Of a stretch of 35,839 nucleotides of DNA, positions 1 through 8,182 are shown in pieces. Below the pieces are notes generated by a model that had not been told where the DNA came from, ran no database searches, and saw only the letters and a list, made by a program, of their open reading frames with translations. The translations under genes were made by a program, and so were the position numbers. This DNA is from Candidatus Hydrogenedentota bacterium. GTDB lineage: Bacteria > Hydrogenedentota > Hydrogenedentia > Hydrogenedentales > CAITNO01. Each line of letters begins with the position of its first letter. Position 1 is the stretch's first letter. Where the stretch lies: positions 1-35,839 of the forward strand of contig JAAYBJ010000027.1 in the NCBI GenBank assembly GCA_012730105.1. The letters are read 5' to 3'.

Positions 1-309
1 CACCGCGAAAAACCGGAATGACGCGTTGTTTTTGGGTCTTTGAGACAAATCAAAACATGACATTCTTCTCGGTTACCTATACGTAAAACAGAACTCATAA
101 TTAATTGTCAGCAAAATGGCCGTAAGCGCCTAACCAGCATATGCAACAAATCTCCCCGCTGACACATAAGTTGTCTGGGCGCACAGTTCCCCGACGGAAA
201 GGCCCCGCGTAGTGGTATGCGTATCGTTGTGCGGAACAGCCAGCTATGCGAACGGAATGGGAAATGATGGGTTAAATACAATAAACAAATTAGGGGCCAA
301 ACAAAATGA
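1..309. other. Left-edge intergenic stretch
   Basis: This 309-bp stretch lies downstream of the pentapeptide-repeat gene, which ends at 310 on the minus strand. I see no gene with a ribosome-binding site, no tRNA-like fold and no hairpin followed by a T-run. The only open frame reaching the edge is a minus-strand frame of about 33 codons starting near position 99. It has no Shine-Dalgarno and no recognisable motif, so it is not called. Confidence 0.5.
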
Positions 310-2097
310 TTACTGTTTTTTCTTAAACCATGCGGACAGCCGGTAACGGACGGGAAGATTTACATTTTCCAGGTTGGCGCCTTTGATACGTGCGTTGTCC
401 AGGTTGGCATCCGTCAGCCGGGCGCCGGAAAGCGTCGCGCCACCCAAATCCGCGTCCCGCAGGTTCGCGCCGCTGAGATCGGCCCCCGAGAAATCCGCCA
501 TCCGCAAATTCATCGCGCTGAAATCCACGTTGGCGAGGAGGGCGCCTTTCAGCACCGCCCCCGTAAAGACGGCGCTCGTGACCACCGCGCCGGTCATATC
601 GGCCTCGGTTAAATCCGCCCCGGAGAAGTTCACTCCGGACACATCCACACCCTTGAAGGAACACCGGGTGAGGGACGCGCCCGCGAAGACGGCTCCGTGA
701 AGAACAACCCGCTGAAAATCAAGCCCGCGCAGATCGGCGCCCGTCAAATTCGCGTCACGCAACTCTGCCCCGTCCAGGCAGGCGCCGGCCAGTTTCGCTT
801 CTGACAGGTTGGCCCGGCACAGACTGGCGTTGCTTAGATTGGCGCCGTGAAGATTCACAGACGACAAGTTACAGTCCGAAAGGTCCACATGGTGAAAATC
901 CGCGTTGATCAGGGAGGCCCAGGACAAGTCCTCGCCTTTCAGATTCAGCTTTTCCAGGCCACTTTCCCGGCGCCAGGCATTCCAGATGCCCGAACCGTAG
1001 TGGAGCACCGTGATCGGCGCGCCCAACACCGCGCCCTTGCCACGCGCAATTTCACGAAAGCCGCGCGGACAGCGCAACGCGCCCGCCAAGGACGCATCCC
1101 TCAGCGTAGCGGATTCCCAGCCGGCGCTCTTGTGCAAATCCGCCGCGACCAGGGCGGCGTTATCGAAGCGGGCCTTCTCCACGCGCGCCCCGTGCAGGTT
1201 CGCCGCCACAAGCAGGGCGCCCGTAAAATCGGCTCCGGACAGGTCGGCCCCATCAAAACACGCGCCGGACACATCGGCGTCGCGAAGGCTCGCCCCGTTC
1301 AGGCGGACACCGGTCAAATCGGATTGTGAAAGCGTGGCGCCGTCCAAAATAGCCTCATCCAGAATCGCGCCGGCGAGACAGCATTCAGGGAAATGCCGCT
1401 CTTCGAGCAGGGCGCCGGTCAGCAGTGTCTTTTTGAAACTGGCCTTGGTCAGGACGGTCTTGCGCAAATCCGCTCCGGACAGAACCGCCTCATCAAGGCA
1501 GGCTTTTTCCAGGCTGACATCGGCGAGATTGGCGCCTTCAAAGCGGGCGCGCGTGAAATCGGCCGACTCGAGTTTGGCGCCCACCAATATCGCGTCGCGC
1601 AGGTCGGCATCCCGAAAATTGGCGCCGATCATCACCGCGCGGCGCAGTTCGACGTGCCGCAAGTCCGCCCCTTCGAAACTGGCATGACTCAGTAGGGCGC
1701 CGTTCAGGTTGGCGCCGCTCAAAACGGTGCCCGCGAACGAAACCCCGCCCAGTCGCGCTTCCCTGAAATCCGCACCGTCCATTTTGGCGCCTGTAACAAT
1801 CGCATTTCTGAAATCGGTGTAATTCATATGAACGCCGGACAGGTTCGCGTTCGACAGGATAGCGTTGGCAAGCACCGCCTCCGTCAGGTCGGCGTCCTTA
1901 AACGAAGCGCCTGAGAGATCCGCACCAGCCAGTCTGGCGCCCCTGAGGTTCACGCCTTCCATGTTGATCCCGGCAAGTTGCATGCGATCCAGATTGGCTC
2001 CGGACAAATCCACCTTGACATAATTGCTCGGCCCGCGCCAGGCGTTCCATGCCGCCGCGCCTTGCCGGAGTATCGTGATCGATTCCATATTCCCCAT
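310..2097 (-). CDS. Pentapeptide-repeat protein with two tandem halves
   Basis: This is a 595-residue protein built almost entirely of A(D/N)Lxx-type pentapeptide repeats. These fold into a right-handed quadrilateral beta-helix, usually a protein- or nucleic-acid-mimicking scaffold; the function of this one is unknown. Two helices are arranged in tandem. Residues about 6-22 and 362-378 carry the same short lead-in, I-T-(I/V)-L-x-x-G-x-x-x-W-N-A-W-R, and each is followed by a run of pentapeptides (about 23-340 and 380-580). The tail is basic (WFKKKQ). There is no signal peptide, so a cytoplasmic location is likely. The ATG at 2097 is preceded by AAAAGGAA at good spacing. WNxWR-type lead-ins are known from other pentapeptide proteins; having two in one chain points to internal duplication or fusion. 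No partner gene is visible. The long frames on the opposite strand are by-products of the 15-bp repeat. Confidence 0.95.
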   Translation of the reverse strand: MGNMESITILRQGAAAWNAWRGPSNYVKVDLSGANLDRMQLAGINMEGVNLRGARLAGADLSGASFKDADLTEAVLANAILSNANLSGVHMNYTDFRNAIVTGAKMDGADFREARLGGVSFAGTVLSGANLNGALLSHASFEGADLRHVELRRAVMIGANFRDADLRDAILVGAKLESADFTRARFEGANLADVSLEKACLDEAVLSGADLRKTVLTKASFKKTLLTGALLEERHFPECCLAGAILDEAILDGATLSQSDLTGVRLNGASLRDADVSGACFDGADLSGADFTGALLVAANLHGARVEKARFDNAALVAADLHKSAGWESATLRDASLAGALRCPRGFREIARGKGAVLGAPITVLHYGSGIWNAWRRESGLEKLNLKGEDLSWASLINADFHHVDLSDCNLSSVNLHGANLSNASLCRANLSEAKLAGACLDGAELRDANLTGADLRGLDFQRVVLHGAVFAGASLTRCSFKGVDVSGVNFSGADLTEADMTGAVVTSAVFTGAVLKGALLANVDFSAMNLRMADFSGADLSGANLRDADLGGATLSGARLTDANLDNARIKGANLENVNLPVRYRLSAWFKKKQ

Positions 2098-2122
2098 AAC
2101 AGGTTCCTTTTATCCAGACGCT

Positions 2123-2154
2123 ATTATATATATAATTGTCTTCCGGATGTACAA
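2123..2154 (-). promoter_or_regulatory. Candidate promoter for the pentapeptide-repeat gene
   Basis: Read on the minus strand, a TATAAT hexamer (2123-2128) sits inside an AT-rich stretch (2122-2138) about 25 bp upstream of the start codon. A TTGTAC hexamer lies at 2149-2154. The spacer is 20 bp to that TATAAT and 16-18 bp to the overlapping TATATA registers. The same short intergenic region must also serve the divergent MoxR gene. The assignment rests on sequence match only. Confidence 0.35.
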
Positions 2155-2242
2155 TGCCAGGAACCATGTTGTAAACCGAACCAGCAGGACGGAAGATTAA
2201 CGCACCTTCAGAAATCGACCTTCTACTAATGGACCTTGTCAA

Positions 2243-3238
2243 ATGAGCGATATACAAGCCCCTAACACGGCAACCGTTGACGTAAAAGAGATACAGCATT
2301 TTCTTTTCAGTATCCGGAATGAAGTTGGCAAAGTCATCATTGGTCAAAGCGAAGCCGTCGATCAAGCGCTGATCACCATTCTCGCCGGGCGGCACGCGCT
2401 GATTGAAGGGGTGCCGGGCGTGGCGAAAACACTTCTGGTGCGCACACTGGCCCGGCTGCTGGGCGCTCCCTTTCAACGCATCCAGTTCTCCGTGGACACA
2501 ACGCCCACCTCCATCATCGGTGTCAATGTTTTCAACCCGGGGAAAGGCGCTTTTACGCTGGTGCAGGGCCCGATATTCACGACCTTTCTCCTGGCCGATG
2601 AAATCAACCGCGCCCCGGGCATCACCCAGGCCGCTCTGCTGCAAGCCATGCAGGAACGTTGCGTGACCATCGACCGCCAGACCTATTCTCTCTCCCCCAA
2701 CTTCACCGTTTTCGCCACCCAGAATCCCGTTGAATCGGAGGGCACCTTTCCCCTTCCTGAAGCGCAAAAAGACCGGTTTCTTCTTAAAATTCTGATGGAC
2801 TATCCCACGGAAGAGGAAGAACACCTGCTGGCCGCGCGAACCCTGACGCGGGAGGCGCCGGAAACCATGCTGGAAGAGAACCGGGTGAAAAGCCTGTTGA
2901 CCGAGGACAGGATCGTCCTGTTGCGCGACTTTTTAATGACCACAAAAGTGCCTGAATCCATCCTTCGCTACAGCATGGCGCTGACCCGTTTTTCTCGCGT
3001 CCACAGCAGTATCAAGGTCGGCGCAGGCCCACGGGCCACCCAGGCGCTGCTGCTCGCGGGACGGGCCCGGGCCGCCCTGTACCTGCGCGACACCGTAACC
3101 GTCGAGGATATTCGTGCGTTGGCGCTTCCCTGCCTTGGCCACCGCCTGATTTTAAAACAAGAACACGTCGATAAGGGCCTCACGCCCGCTGAAGTGGTAA
3201 ACCACATGCTTTCCAGCATTCCCTATAAAGAACGATGA
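2243..3238 (+). CDS. MoxR-family AAA+ ATPase
   Basis: This 331-residue AAA+ ATPase has the usual MoxR length. Visible motifs are Walker A GVPGVAKT (56-63), Walker B LLADE followed by INRA (116-124), a sensor-1 region ATQNP (158-162) and EAQKDRF (about 173-179) carrying the arginine-finger region; family members often have L where this one has K. MoxR proteins act as chaperone-like ATPases that insert metal cofactors or activate VWA-domain partners. They are normally encoded next to DUF58 and VWA/TPR genes. No such gene flanks this one: the next gene is an oxidoreductase with its own promoter. A VWA protein does occur about 18 kb away on the other strand, but nothing links the two. The ATG at 2243 has no strong Shine-Dalgarno, though the N-terminus matches the family. 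Confidence 0.93.
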   Translation: MSDIQAPNTATVDVKEIQHFLFSIRNEVGKVIIGQSEAVDQALITILAGRHALIEGVPGVAKTLLVRTLARLLGAPFQRIQFSVDTTPTSIIGVNVFNPGKGAFTLVQGPIFTTFLLADEINRAPGITQAALLQAMQERCVTIDRQTYSLSPNFTVFATQNPVESEGTFPLPEAQKDRFLLKILMDYPTEEEEHLLAARTLTREAPETMLEENRVKSLLTEDRIVLLRDFLMTTKVPESILRYSMALTRFSRVHSSIKVGAGPRATQALLLAGRARAALYLRDTVTVEDIRALALPCLGHRLILKQEHVDKGLTPAEVVNHMLSSIPYKER

Positions 3239-3266
3239 CCGGAAAGCTTCAGTGCGGAGCCGTTTC

Positions 3267-3295
3267 TTGTTCCCCGCAAACACCTGCGTTATACT
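3267..3295 (+). promoter_or_regulatory. Sigma-70-type promoter upstream of the first Gfo/Idh/MocA gene
   Basis: TTGTTC (3267-3272) and TATACT (3290-3295) are separated by exactly 17 bp, and the start codon follows 35 bp later. This suggests the oxidoreductase is transcribed independently of moxR. Confidence 0.5.
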
Positions 3296-3330
3296 GGGAT
3301 TCACCCAGACACTTATAAGGAGCAGTCACC

Positions 3331-4527
3331 ATGTCACCTACTGTATCACGTCGCGCTTTTATCACGGGAATCACGGCGGGCGCAGGCCTGATGGCCGCGG
3401 CCGTCGCGGACGACAAAACACCGATCCAGGGATTTGACGAGACCGCAAGCAACACCACGAAAGAAAAGACCTGGTCGCCCGTTTCGGATCGAAAGGTGCG
3501 GGTGGGACTGGTCGGCTACGGTCTGTGTAAGTTCAGCGCCGCCTTCGGGTTTCAGGACCATCCGAACGTGGAGGTAATCGCCGTGAGCGACCTGTTCCCG
3601 GACCGCTGCGCGGAACTTGCCAAGGTGACCCGCTGCGAAAAGACCTACCCATCGCTGGAGGAACTGGTCAAGGACCCTGATATCGAAGCGGTTTTCGTGG
3701 CCACCGACGCGCCCAGCCATTGCAGGCACTGCGTTGACGTGCTCCAGCATGGAAAACACGTCGCGTCGGCGGTACCCGCCGTTTATGGAAACCTGGAAGA
3801 CGCCGATACACTTTTCGAAGCGGTCAAGGCTTCCGGGCTGAATTACATGATGTTCGAAACGAGCGCTTTCCGGGACGACTGCTATGCCATGCGCACCCTG
3901 TTCAACGCGGGGGCATTGGGCACACTCGTGTACTCGGAAGGCGAATATTACCACTATCTGGACAAGCCGCTGGATTCTTACAAGGGCTGGCGCAAAGGTT
4001 CGCCCCCGCTCTGGTATCCGACCCATTCCACGGCCTACCATGTGTGCGTTTCCGGCGGCAGTTTTACCGAAGTGTCCTGCCTGGGCATGAAAGGAACCAT
4101 GGACTATCTGGAACCCGGCAATAATCCCTATAACAACCCCTTTGGCACCGAAGTGGCCCTTTTACGCACCAGTGAAGGCGGCATGTCGCGCATGACCATG
4201 AGCAAGGACACGCCGGGATTGTGCGGTGAAATCGGGCGCGTGCGGGGTACTAAAGGTTCCATGAGCGGCATGACTTACGACGGCCTCGAAGACATCACGG
4301 CCATCGATTTGGCGAAGCCGCCCCTGCCGGACACGGTATCCGCCGGCGGTCATGGCGGTTCCCATGGTTACCTATGCGAAGAATTTGTAAACGCCATTCT
4401 CCAGGAGCGCAAGCCCCTGATAGACATCGCCTGGTCGCTCAACATGACCGTCGCGGGCATTGTCGCCCACGCCTCCGCGCTTAAGGACGGAGAATTAATG
4501 AAGGTGCCGCAGTACAAATTCCAATAA
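3331..4527 (+). CDS. Tat-exported Gfo/Idh/MocA-family protein lacking the usual EKP motif
   Basis: This 398-residue protein has a twin-arginine leader (SRRAFITG, residues 6-13, then a hydrophobic Ala/Gly-rich stretch). A Rossmann domain follows (VGLVGYG at 58-64, acidic VSD at about 85-87), then the Gfo/Idh/MocA C-terminal alpha/beta domain. Family members use NAD(P)H to oxidise, reduce or epimerise sugars and cyclitols; some keep a tightly bound cofactor and are exported folded through Tat, which fits here. Where the family normally has GKHV-x-x-EKP with a catalytic lysine, this protein reads GKHVASAVPA (141-150), so the Glu and Lys are gone. The enzyme may use another residue or do something else. 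The ATG at 3331 follows AAGGAG at 8-bp spacing. No substrate can be assigned. Confidence 0.9.
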   Translation: MSPTVSRRAFITGITAGAGLMAAAVADDKTPIQGFDETASNTTKEKTWSPVSDRKVRVGLVGYGLCKFSAAFGFQDHPNVEVIAVSDLFPDRCAELAKVTRCEKTYPSLEELVKDPDIEAVFVATDAPSHCRHCVDVLQHGKHVASAVPAVYGNLEDADTLFEAVKASGLNYMMFETSAFRDDCYAMRTLFNAGALGTLVYSEGEYYHYLDKPLDSYKGWRKGSPPLWYPTHSTAYHVCVSGGSFTEVSCLGMKGTMDYLEPGNNPYNNPFGTEVALLRTSEGGMSRMTMSKDTPGLCGEIGRVRGTKGSMSGMTYDGLEDITAIDLAKPPLPDTVSAGGHGGSHGYLCEEFVNAILQERKPLIDIAWSLNMTVAGIVAHASALKDGELMKVPQYKFQ

Positions 4528-4913
4528 GGCACATCATGCTTGACGCACCTTTTGTAGTGGACGCAAGACCAGGATATGCAGGATAATCGGGAGACGCCGA
4601 AACCCTTTCCCTGGAAAACCTGCGGGCACTACTCTTGAAAGTTGCAGGTTGTTCATGCTTTAGCCTGACGGGCTTACAAACGAAACCGATGCCGGACGCC
4701 TTATACTCGACACACTGAAGTGTGGACGACATACCTTATTCTCATCATTTATTGGGAAGCGAAGCCTTATGGCCTCTTCGTTGCATCCTGCTCTTCAAAC
4801 ACCGCCCTTAAATAAGATTTCGTATTGTGGTCCCGGCATTTGCGTGATAAAATACTTCATCCTAAGGATATGAATCCTCCGCTATAGGCATTGACTGAAG
4901 GAGAAAGCACCGC
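4528..4913. other. Intergenic stretch before the beta-propeller gene
   Basis: This 386-bp stretch has no convincing gene. It contains a short perfect hairpin, CACACT-GA-AGTGTG near 4711-4724, and the promoter for the next gene near its right end. Two small open frames on the minus strand lack ribosome-binding sites and recognisable sequence. No terminator with a T-run is visible after the preceding gene. Confidence 0.5.
4825..4853 (+). promoter_or_regulatory. Candidate promoter for the secreted beta-propeller gene
   Basis: TTGTGG (4825-4830) and TAAAAT (4848-4853) are separated by 17 bp, about 60 bp upstream of the start codon at 4914. Confidence 0.45.
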
Positions 4914-6149
4914 ATGAAACCCTTTTTACCGTTTATCCTGTTTGTATCCCTGACCGGTCTCTTTGCTTTCGCCGCCGATTCCCCCCAATTCCGCGGTCCG
5001 GACCGAACCGGGGTCTTTCCTGAAACCAATCTGCTGCAGACATGGCCTGAGGATGGCCCCCCGATCTCCTGGACCACGCAAGGTATCGGCGCCGGGTTTT
5101 CATCGGCGATTGTCGTGGGAGGAAAGATATATATCACCGGTATGCTGGGAAAAGACGAAGGACACCTCTTCGTCATCAATGAAACGGACGGGGCCCTGAT
5201 AAACACCTTTCCTTACGGCCCCGAAACCTTAAATGATCAGGCACAAGGCCCGAGGTCCACTCCAACATGGGACGACGGCAAGTTATATTTCCTTTCCGGG
5301 TTGGGCGTCATCTGCTGCATGGAAGCGGCAAGCGGTAAGATCCTATGGTCGGTGGACATGGTGGAACGCTTTGGCGCCCGCAAGATTCTCTGGGACTACG
5401 CAGAATCATTGCTGATAGACGGAGAGCGCGTCTTATGCACGCCCGGCGGGCCGGATGCGCTGACAGCTGCCCTTGACAAGCATACCGGCGAGACCGTCTG
5501 GACCACCGGCGGTTTGGATGATACCACCTCCTATTGCTCCCCCATCATCGTCCAACACAAAGACAGCCGCCTGTTGCTGAATGCCACGGGAAGTACTATT
5601 ATCGGCGTGGATCCGGACAGCGGCGTGTTGCGCTGGTCCTTTTATCACAAGGCCAATTACGACATACACGGCGTCACTCCCGTGTATCACAATGGCCTTG
5701 TCTATTACACAGCCGGAGACGGTATTGGTGGTGGAGCGCTGGAGATAGGAGACAATGGTGATTCCGTAACCTCCAAATGGACAGACACCTCTCTGGACAG
5801 CCTGCACAGCGGTGTGGTGCTGATTGACGGGTATTTGTACGGCACCGGATACAAAAGCGGAGGCAAACTGGTGTGCCTGGAAATGGCCACGGGGAGAGTG
5901 GCATGGGAAACCCGGGATATCCGGGAAGGCGCCCTGATTGCCGCGGACAGCATGCTCTACATTTACGAAGGACCGCGCAAGGGTGTGCTCAACCTGGTAA
6001 AGGCAAGTCCAGACGGCTTTGAGCGAACAGGAGGTGTCAGCATTAGCCAGGGAACCGGCAAACACTGGGCGCACCCCACCCTGGCAAAAGGAAGATTATA
6101 CATCCGCCATGGCGATGCTCTCATCGCCTATGACGTGAAGCGACCCTGA
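4914..6149 (+). CDS. Secreted PQQ-like (BamB/quinoprotein-type) beta-propeller protein
   Basis: This 411-residue protein has a classical signal peptide (MKPFLPFILFVSLTGLFAFA, cleavage probably near AFA-A). The mature part has repeated beta-propeller blades of the PQQ-like type, with recurring VV-GG-KIYITG, W-DGKLYFLSG, C-EAASGKILW, ALDKHTGETVW and CLEMATGRVAWE motifs. The opening FRGPDRTGVFPE is typical of a large group of PQQ-like proteins in Planctomycetota and relatives. Blades with the A-x-(S/T)-G-x-x-x-W tail usually make a scaffold; whether PQQ is bound cannot be judged, and no clear catalytic Asp/Cys-Cys set is visible apart from one CC pair at about 143-144. Location is periplasmic or extracellular. 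The ATG at 4914 follows AAGGAGAAAG. It converges with the SSS symporter, leaving 62 bp between the two stops. Confidence 0.92.
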   Translation: MKPFLPFILFVSLTGLFAFAADSPQFRGPDRTGVFPETNLLQTWPEDGPPISWTTQGIGAGFSSAIVVGGKIYITGMLGKDEGHLFVINETDGALINTFPYGPETLNDQAQGPRSTPTWDDGKLYFLSGLGVICCMEAASGKILWSVDMVERFGARKILWDYAESLLIDGERVLCTPGGPDALTAALDKHTGETVWTTGGLDDTTSYCSPIIVQHKDSRLLLNATGSTIIGVDPDSGVLRWSFYHKANYDIHGVTPVYHNGLVYYTAGDGIGGGALEIGDNGDSVTSKWTDTSLDSLHSGVVLIDGYLYGTGYKSGGKLVCLEMATGRVAWETRDIREGALIAADSMLYIYEGPRKGVLNLVKASPDGFERTGGVSISQGTGKHWAHPTLAKGRLYIRHGDALIAYDVKRP

Positions 6150-6211
6150 GCAATGGCACAAACGCCCCTTAAGGACTTGCGTCCAAAACAACGCTGTCGG
6201 AAATATAGGTC

Positions 6212-8182
6212 TCATACCTGAATTTCATCCTCGAAATAGTTATCCTTGGGCATATGGCGATACCAGATGAAATAAAGGCCCAACAGGCCGAGCACCCAGA
6301 AAACAGCCGTAATGGCTGCGGCGCGCCAGGCGCCGATAACCAGTTGCATGGGGATCAGGAACATGGTCACCTGCCAGAGTAGCGCAAAGGGCGATGCAAG
6401 GATATCACGCCTGTGTTCAGTTCGCATGTTGCGCTCTTCTTCGTCGTTTAGCGAGGACCGCAAAGGCCCCCAGACGCCGAAGGGCCGAGTGGCGCGATAG
6501 AAACGGCGCAACACGCCGGCATCCGTCGGCGGTGAGATATACGCCCCGAGTATCGAGGCGGCAAGGCCGATAACCCCGATAATGAGAAATTGCAGGCGTT
6601 CGTCCAGCCCGGGAAAGAAAAAGCGCTGCAGTACGGCGGCCGTGAGACCAACCAGGGTGCCCACGGCAAAGCCGCTGCCGTTGAAACGCCACCAGTAAAG
6701 CCTGAGGAAATTGGGCAGCATCAGGCCGCCGCCCAAACCCATGATGATCCAGCCCCAGATATCATTAATGCTTTTTACGGAATAGGCGAACAAAAACGCG
6801 ATGCCGACCAGCAACGCGACAAAAAACCAGCTGATATAAATCAGTTCTTTCGTCTTCGCGTTTGGCCTAAGATGCTTCTGGTAAATATCCCGGGTAAGCA
6901 AACCCGTGGTCATATTGACTGTCGAATCAAAAGTGGACATTGAGGCTGCAATAAGCGCCACCAGGAAAATGCCGCGCAGTCCTTTGGCAATGTCATAAAG
7001 AAGCACGGCTGGAAGTATGCGTTCGGGATTGATGGTGCCGTGAAAACTGATCAACAGCAACTTCTTCGACCAATCCGCGCCCAACAAATCCTCGATTTGC
7101 GCAATAAGTTCGGGAGAAAATTTCCCGGGCGCGTTGGCAATAGAGGATATGAATTCGCCCCATTGCGCCTCGGTAATTGCCGGATAAGCATCACGCAACA
7201 GGCGGACGCATTCAACGATAACCCCCTGGTCTGGAAACAAATCGCGCACCAGGAAGATGCCCAGCACCGCGAATCCCATCATCATGGGCCAACGCACCGT
7301 CATGAGAATCGTCCACATAAACGTAAGCTGGCCGCATTCCCGGTCGCTGCGGGCGCCAAAATACTTGGGGTCATTTCCGGAAGCGACTCCAAAGAATACG
7401 TTGCGCATAAGATAAAACATGGCGAAAAGCATCAAATGCCGATATACCTCATACCCCTTGGGCATGGCGGTATTCCAATGAGGCGCAGAGGACATCCATT
7501 GGCCGTTACCCGTGATTTCCGCGGCAAAAGCGCCAAGGTCCGGCACGGTGGCCACTTTGGCAACGGCCATAATCGTCACGCCGATAACAGCGATAAGAAT
7601 GATGGCCGATTGAAACATATCCGTGTAAACAACCCCGTAAAATCCTGAGATCATCGTGTAAACGGTGGCAACGCCGACCAGCAACAAGGCGCATTGAAAG
7701 GGTGAGAAAGGAAGAAACATGGAGAGAAACAATCCAATGCCCTTAATAAGATAGGCCAGCATGCCTACCGTGCTCACAACACCGCTGATTACCGACATCA
7801 ACTGGGCAAACCGTCCACCGGCCCCATCACCAAAGCGGAATACCATCCATTCCGCACCGGTGAGGCATTTCGAACGCCGGTGCCATTTGCCGGCCCACAG
7901 CATCATAAACACCAAGACCAGCACCGCCCCCCCACGAAACTCAATAAACAGGCCGCGGGGTCCCAGCATGAATAAAAACGAAGTAATGATCATCGTTCCG
8001 GTCACATCCAGGAAGGAGGCCATTCCGGAAACGCCCAAAGCCCACCAGGGCAATTGACGCCCCCCGATAAAATAATCCTCTATACTTTCCGAGGCACGCC
8101 GTTTTAGATACAGTGACAGGCCGACAAGCGCCCCCGCGTAAAGAAGAATTACGACATAGTCAATACCGCTCAAATATTGCAT
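6212..8182 (-). CDS. Sodium:solute symporter (SSS/SLC5 family), long form
   Basis: This 656-residue integral membrane protein has about 13 or more hydrophobic segments and starts MQYLSGIDYVVILLYAGALV. SSS-family features are visible: the (I/V)GGRQLPWWALGVSGMASFLDVTG region in TM1-2 and SMSTFDSTVN in the later helix that forms the sodium-2 site. It should couple sodium entry to uptake of a sugar, cyclitol, carboxylate or amino acid; the substrate cannot be read from the sequence. A C-terminal extension with two more helices (LLWQVTMFLIPMQLV and FWVLGLLGLYFIWY) makes it longer than typical 500-550-residue members. The ATG at 8182 is chosen because AGGAGAGG lies just upstream and the family N-terminus begins there; a 42-codon upstream extension is open but not hydrophobic in the expected way. 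A perfect CCTGTACAGG palindrome (8194-8203) abuts the ribosome-binding site. Confidence 0.93.
   Translation of the reverse strand: MQYLSGIDYVVILLYAGALVGLSLYLKRRASESIEDYFIGGRQLPWWALGVSGMASFLDVTGTMIITSFLFMLGPRGLFIEFRGGAVLVLVFMMLWAGKWHRRSKCLTGAEWMVFRFGDGAGGRFAQLMSVISGVVSTVGMLAYLIKGIGLFLSMFLPFSPFQCALLLVGVATVYTMISGFYGVVYTDMFQSAIILIAVIGVTIMAVAKVATVPDLGAFAAEITGNGQWMSSAPHWNTAMPKGYEVYRHLMLFAMFYLMRNVFFGVASGNDPKYFGARSDRECGQLTFMWTILMTVRWPMMMGFAVLGIFLVRDLFPDQGVIVECVRLLRDAYPAITEAQWGEFISSIANAPGKFSPELIAQIEDLLGADWSKKLLLISFHGTINPERILPAVLLYDIAKGLRGIFLVALIAASMSTFDSTVNMTTGLLTRDIYQKHLRPNAKTKELIYISWFFVALLVGIAFLFAYSVKSINDIWGWIIMGLGGGLMLPNFLRLYWWRFNGSGFAVGTLVGLTAAVLQRFFFPGLDERLQFLIIGVIGLAASILGAYISPPTDAGVLRRFYRATRPFGVWGPLRSSLNDEEERNMRTEHRRDILASPFALLWQVTMFLIPMQLVIGAWRAAAITAVFWVLGLLGLYFIWYRHMPKDNYFEDEIQV

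Noticed and set aside
1-99. Possible partial gene on - running off the left edge
   Set aside because: About 33 open codons, no Shine-Dalgarno and no family resemblance; too short to support.
847-1687. Two to three long open frames on + opposite the pentapeptide gene
   Set aside because: They are the antisense of a 15-bp-periodic coding repeat, which leaves several frames open by chance; the encoded sequences are Arg/Ser-rich and lack motifs.
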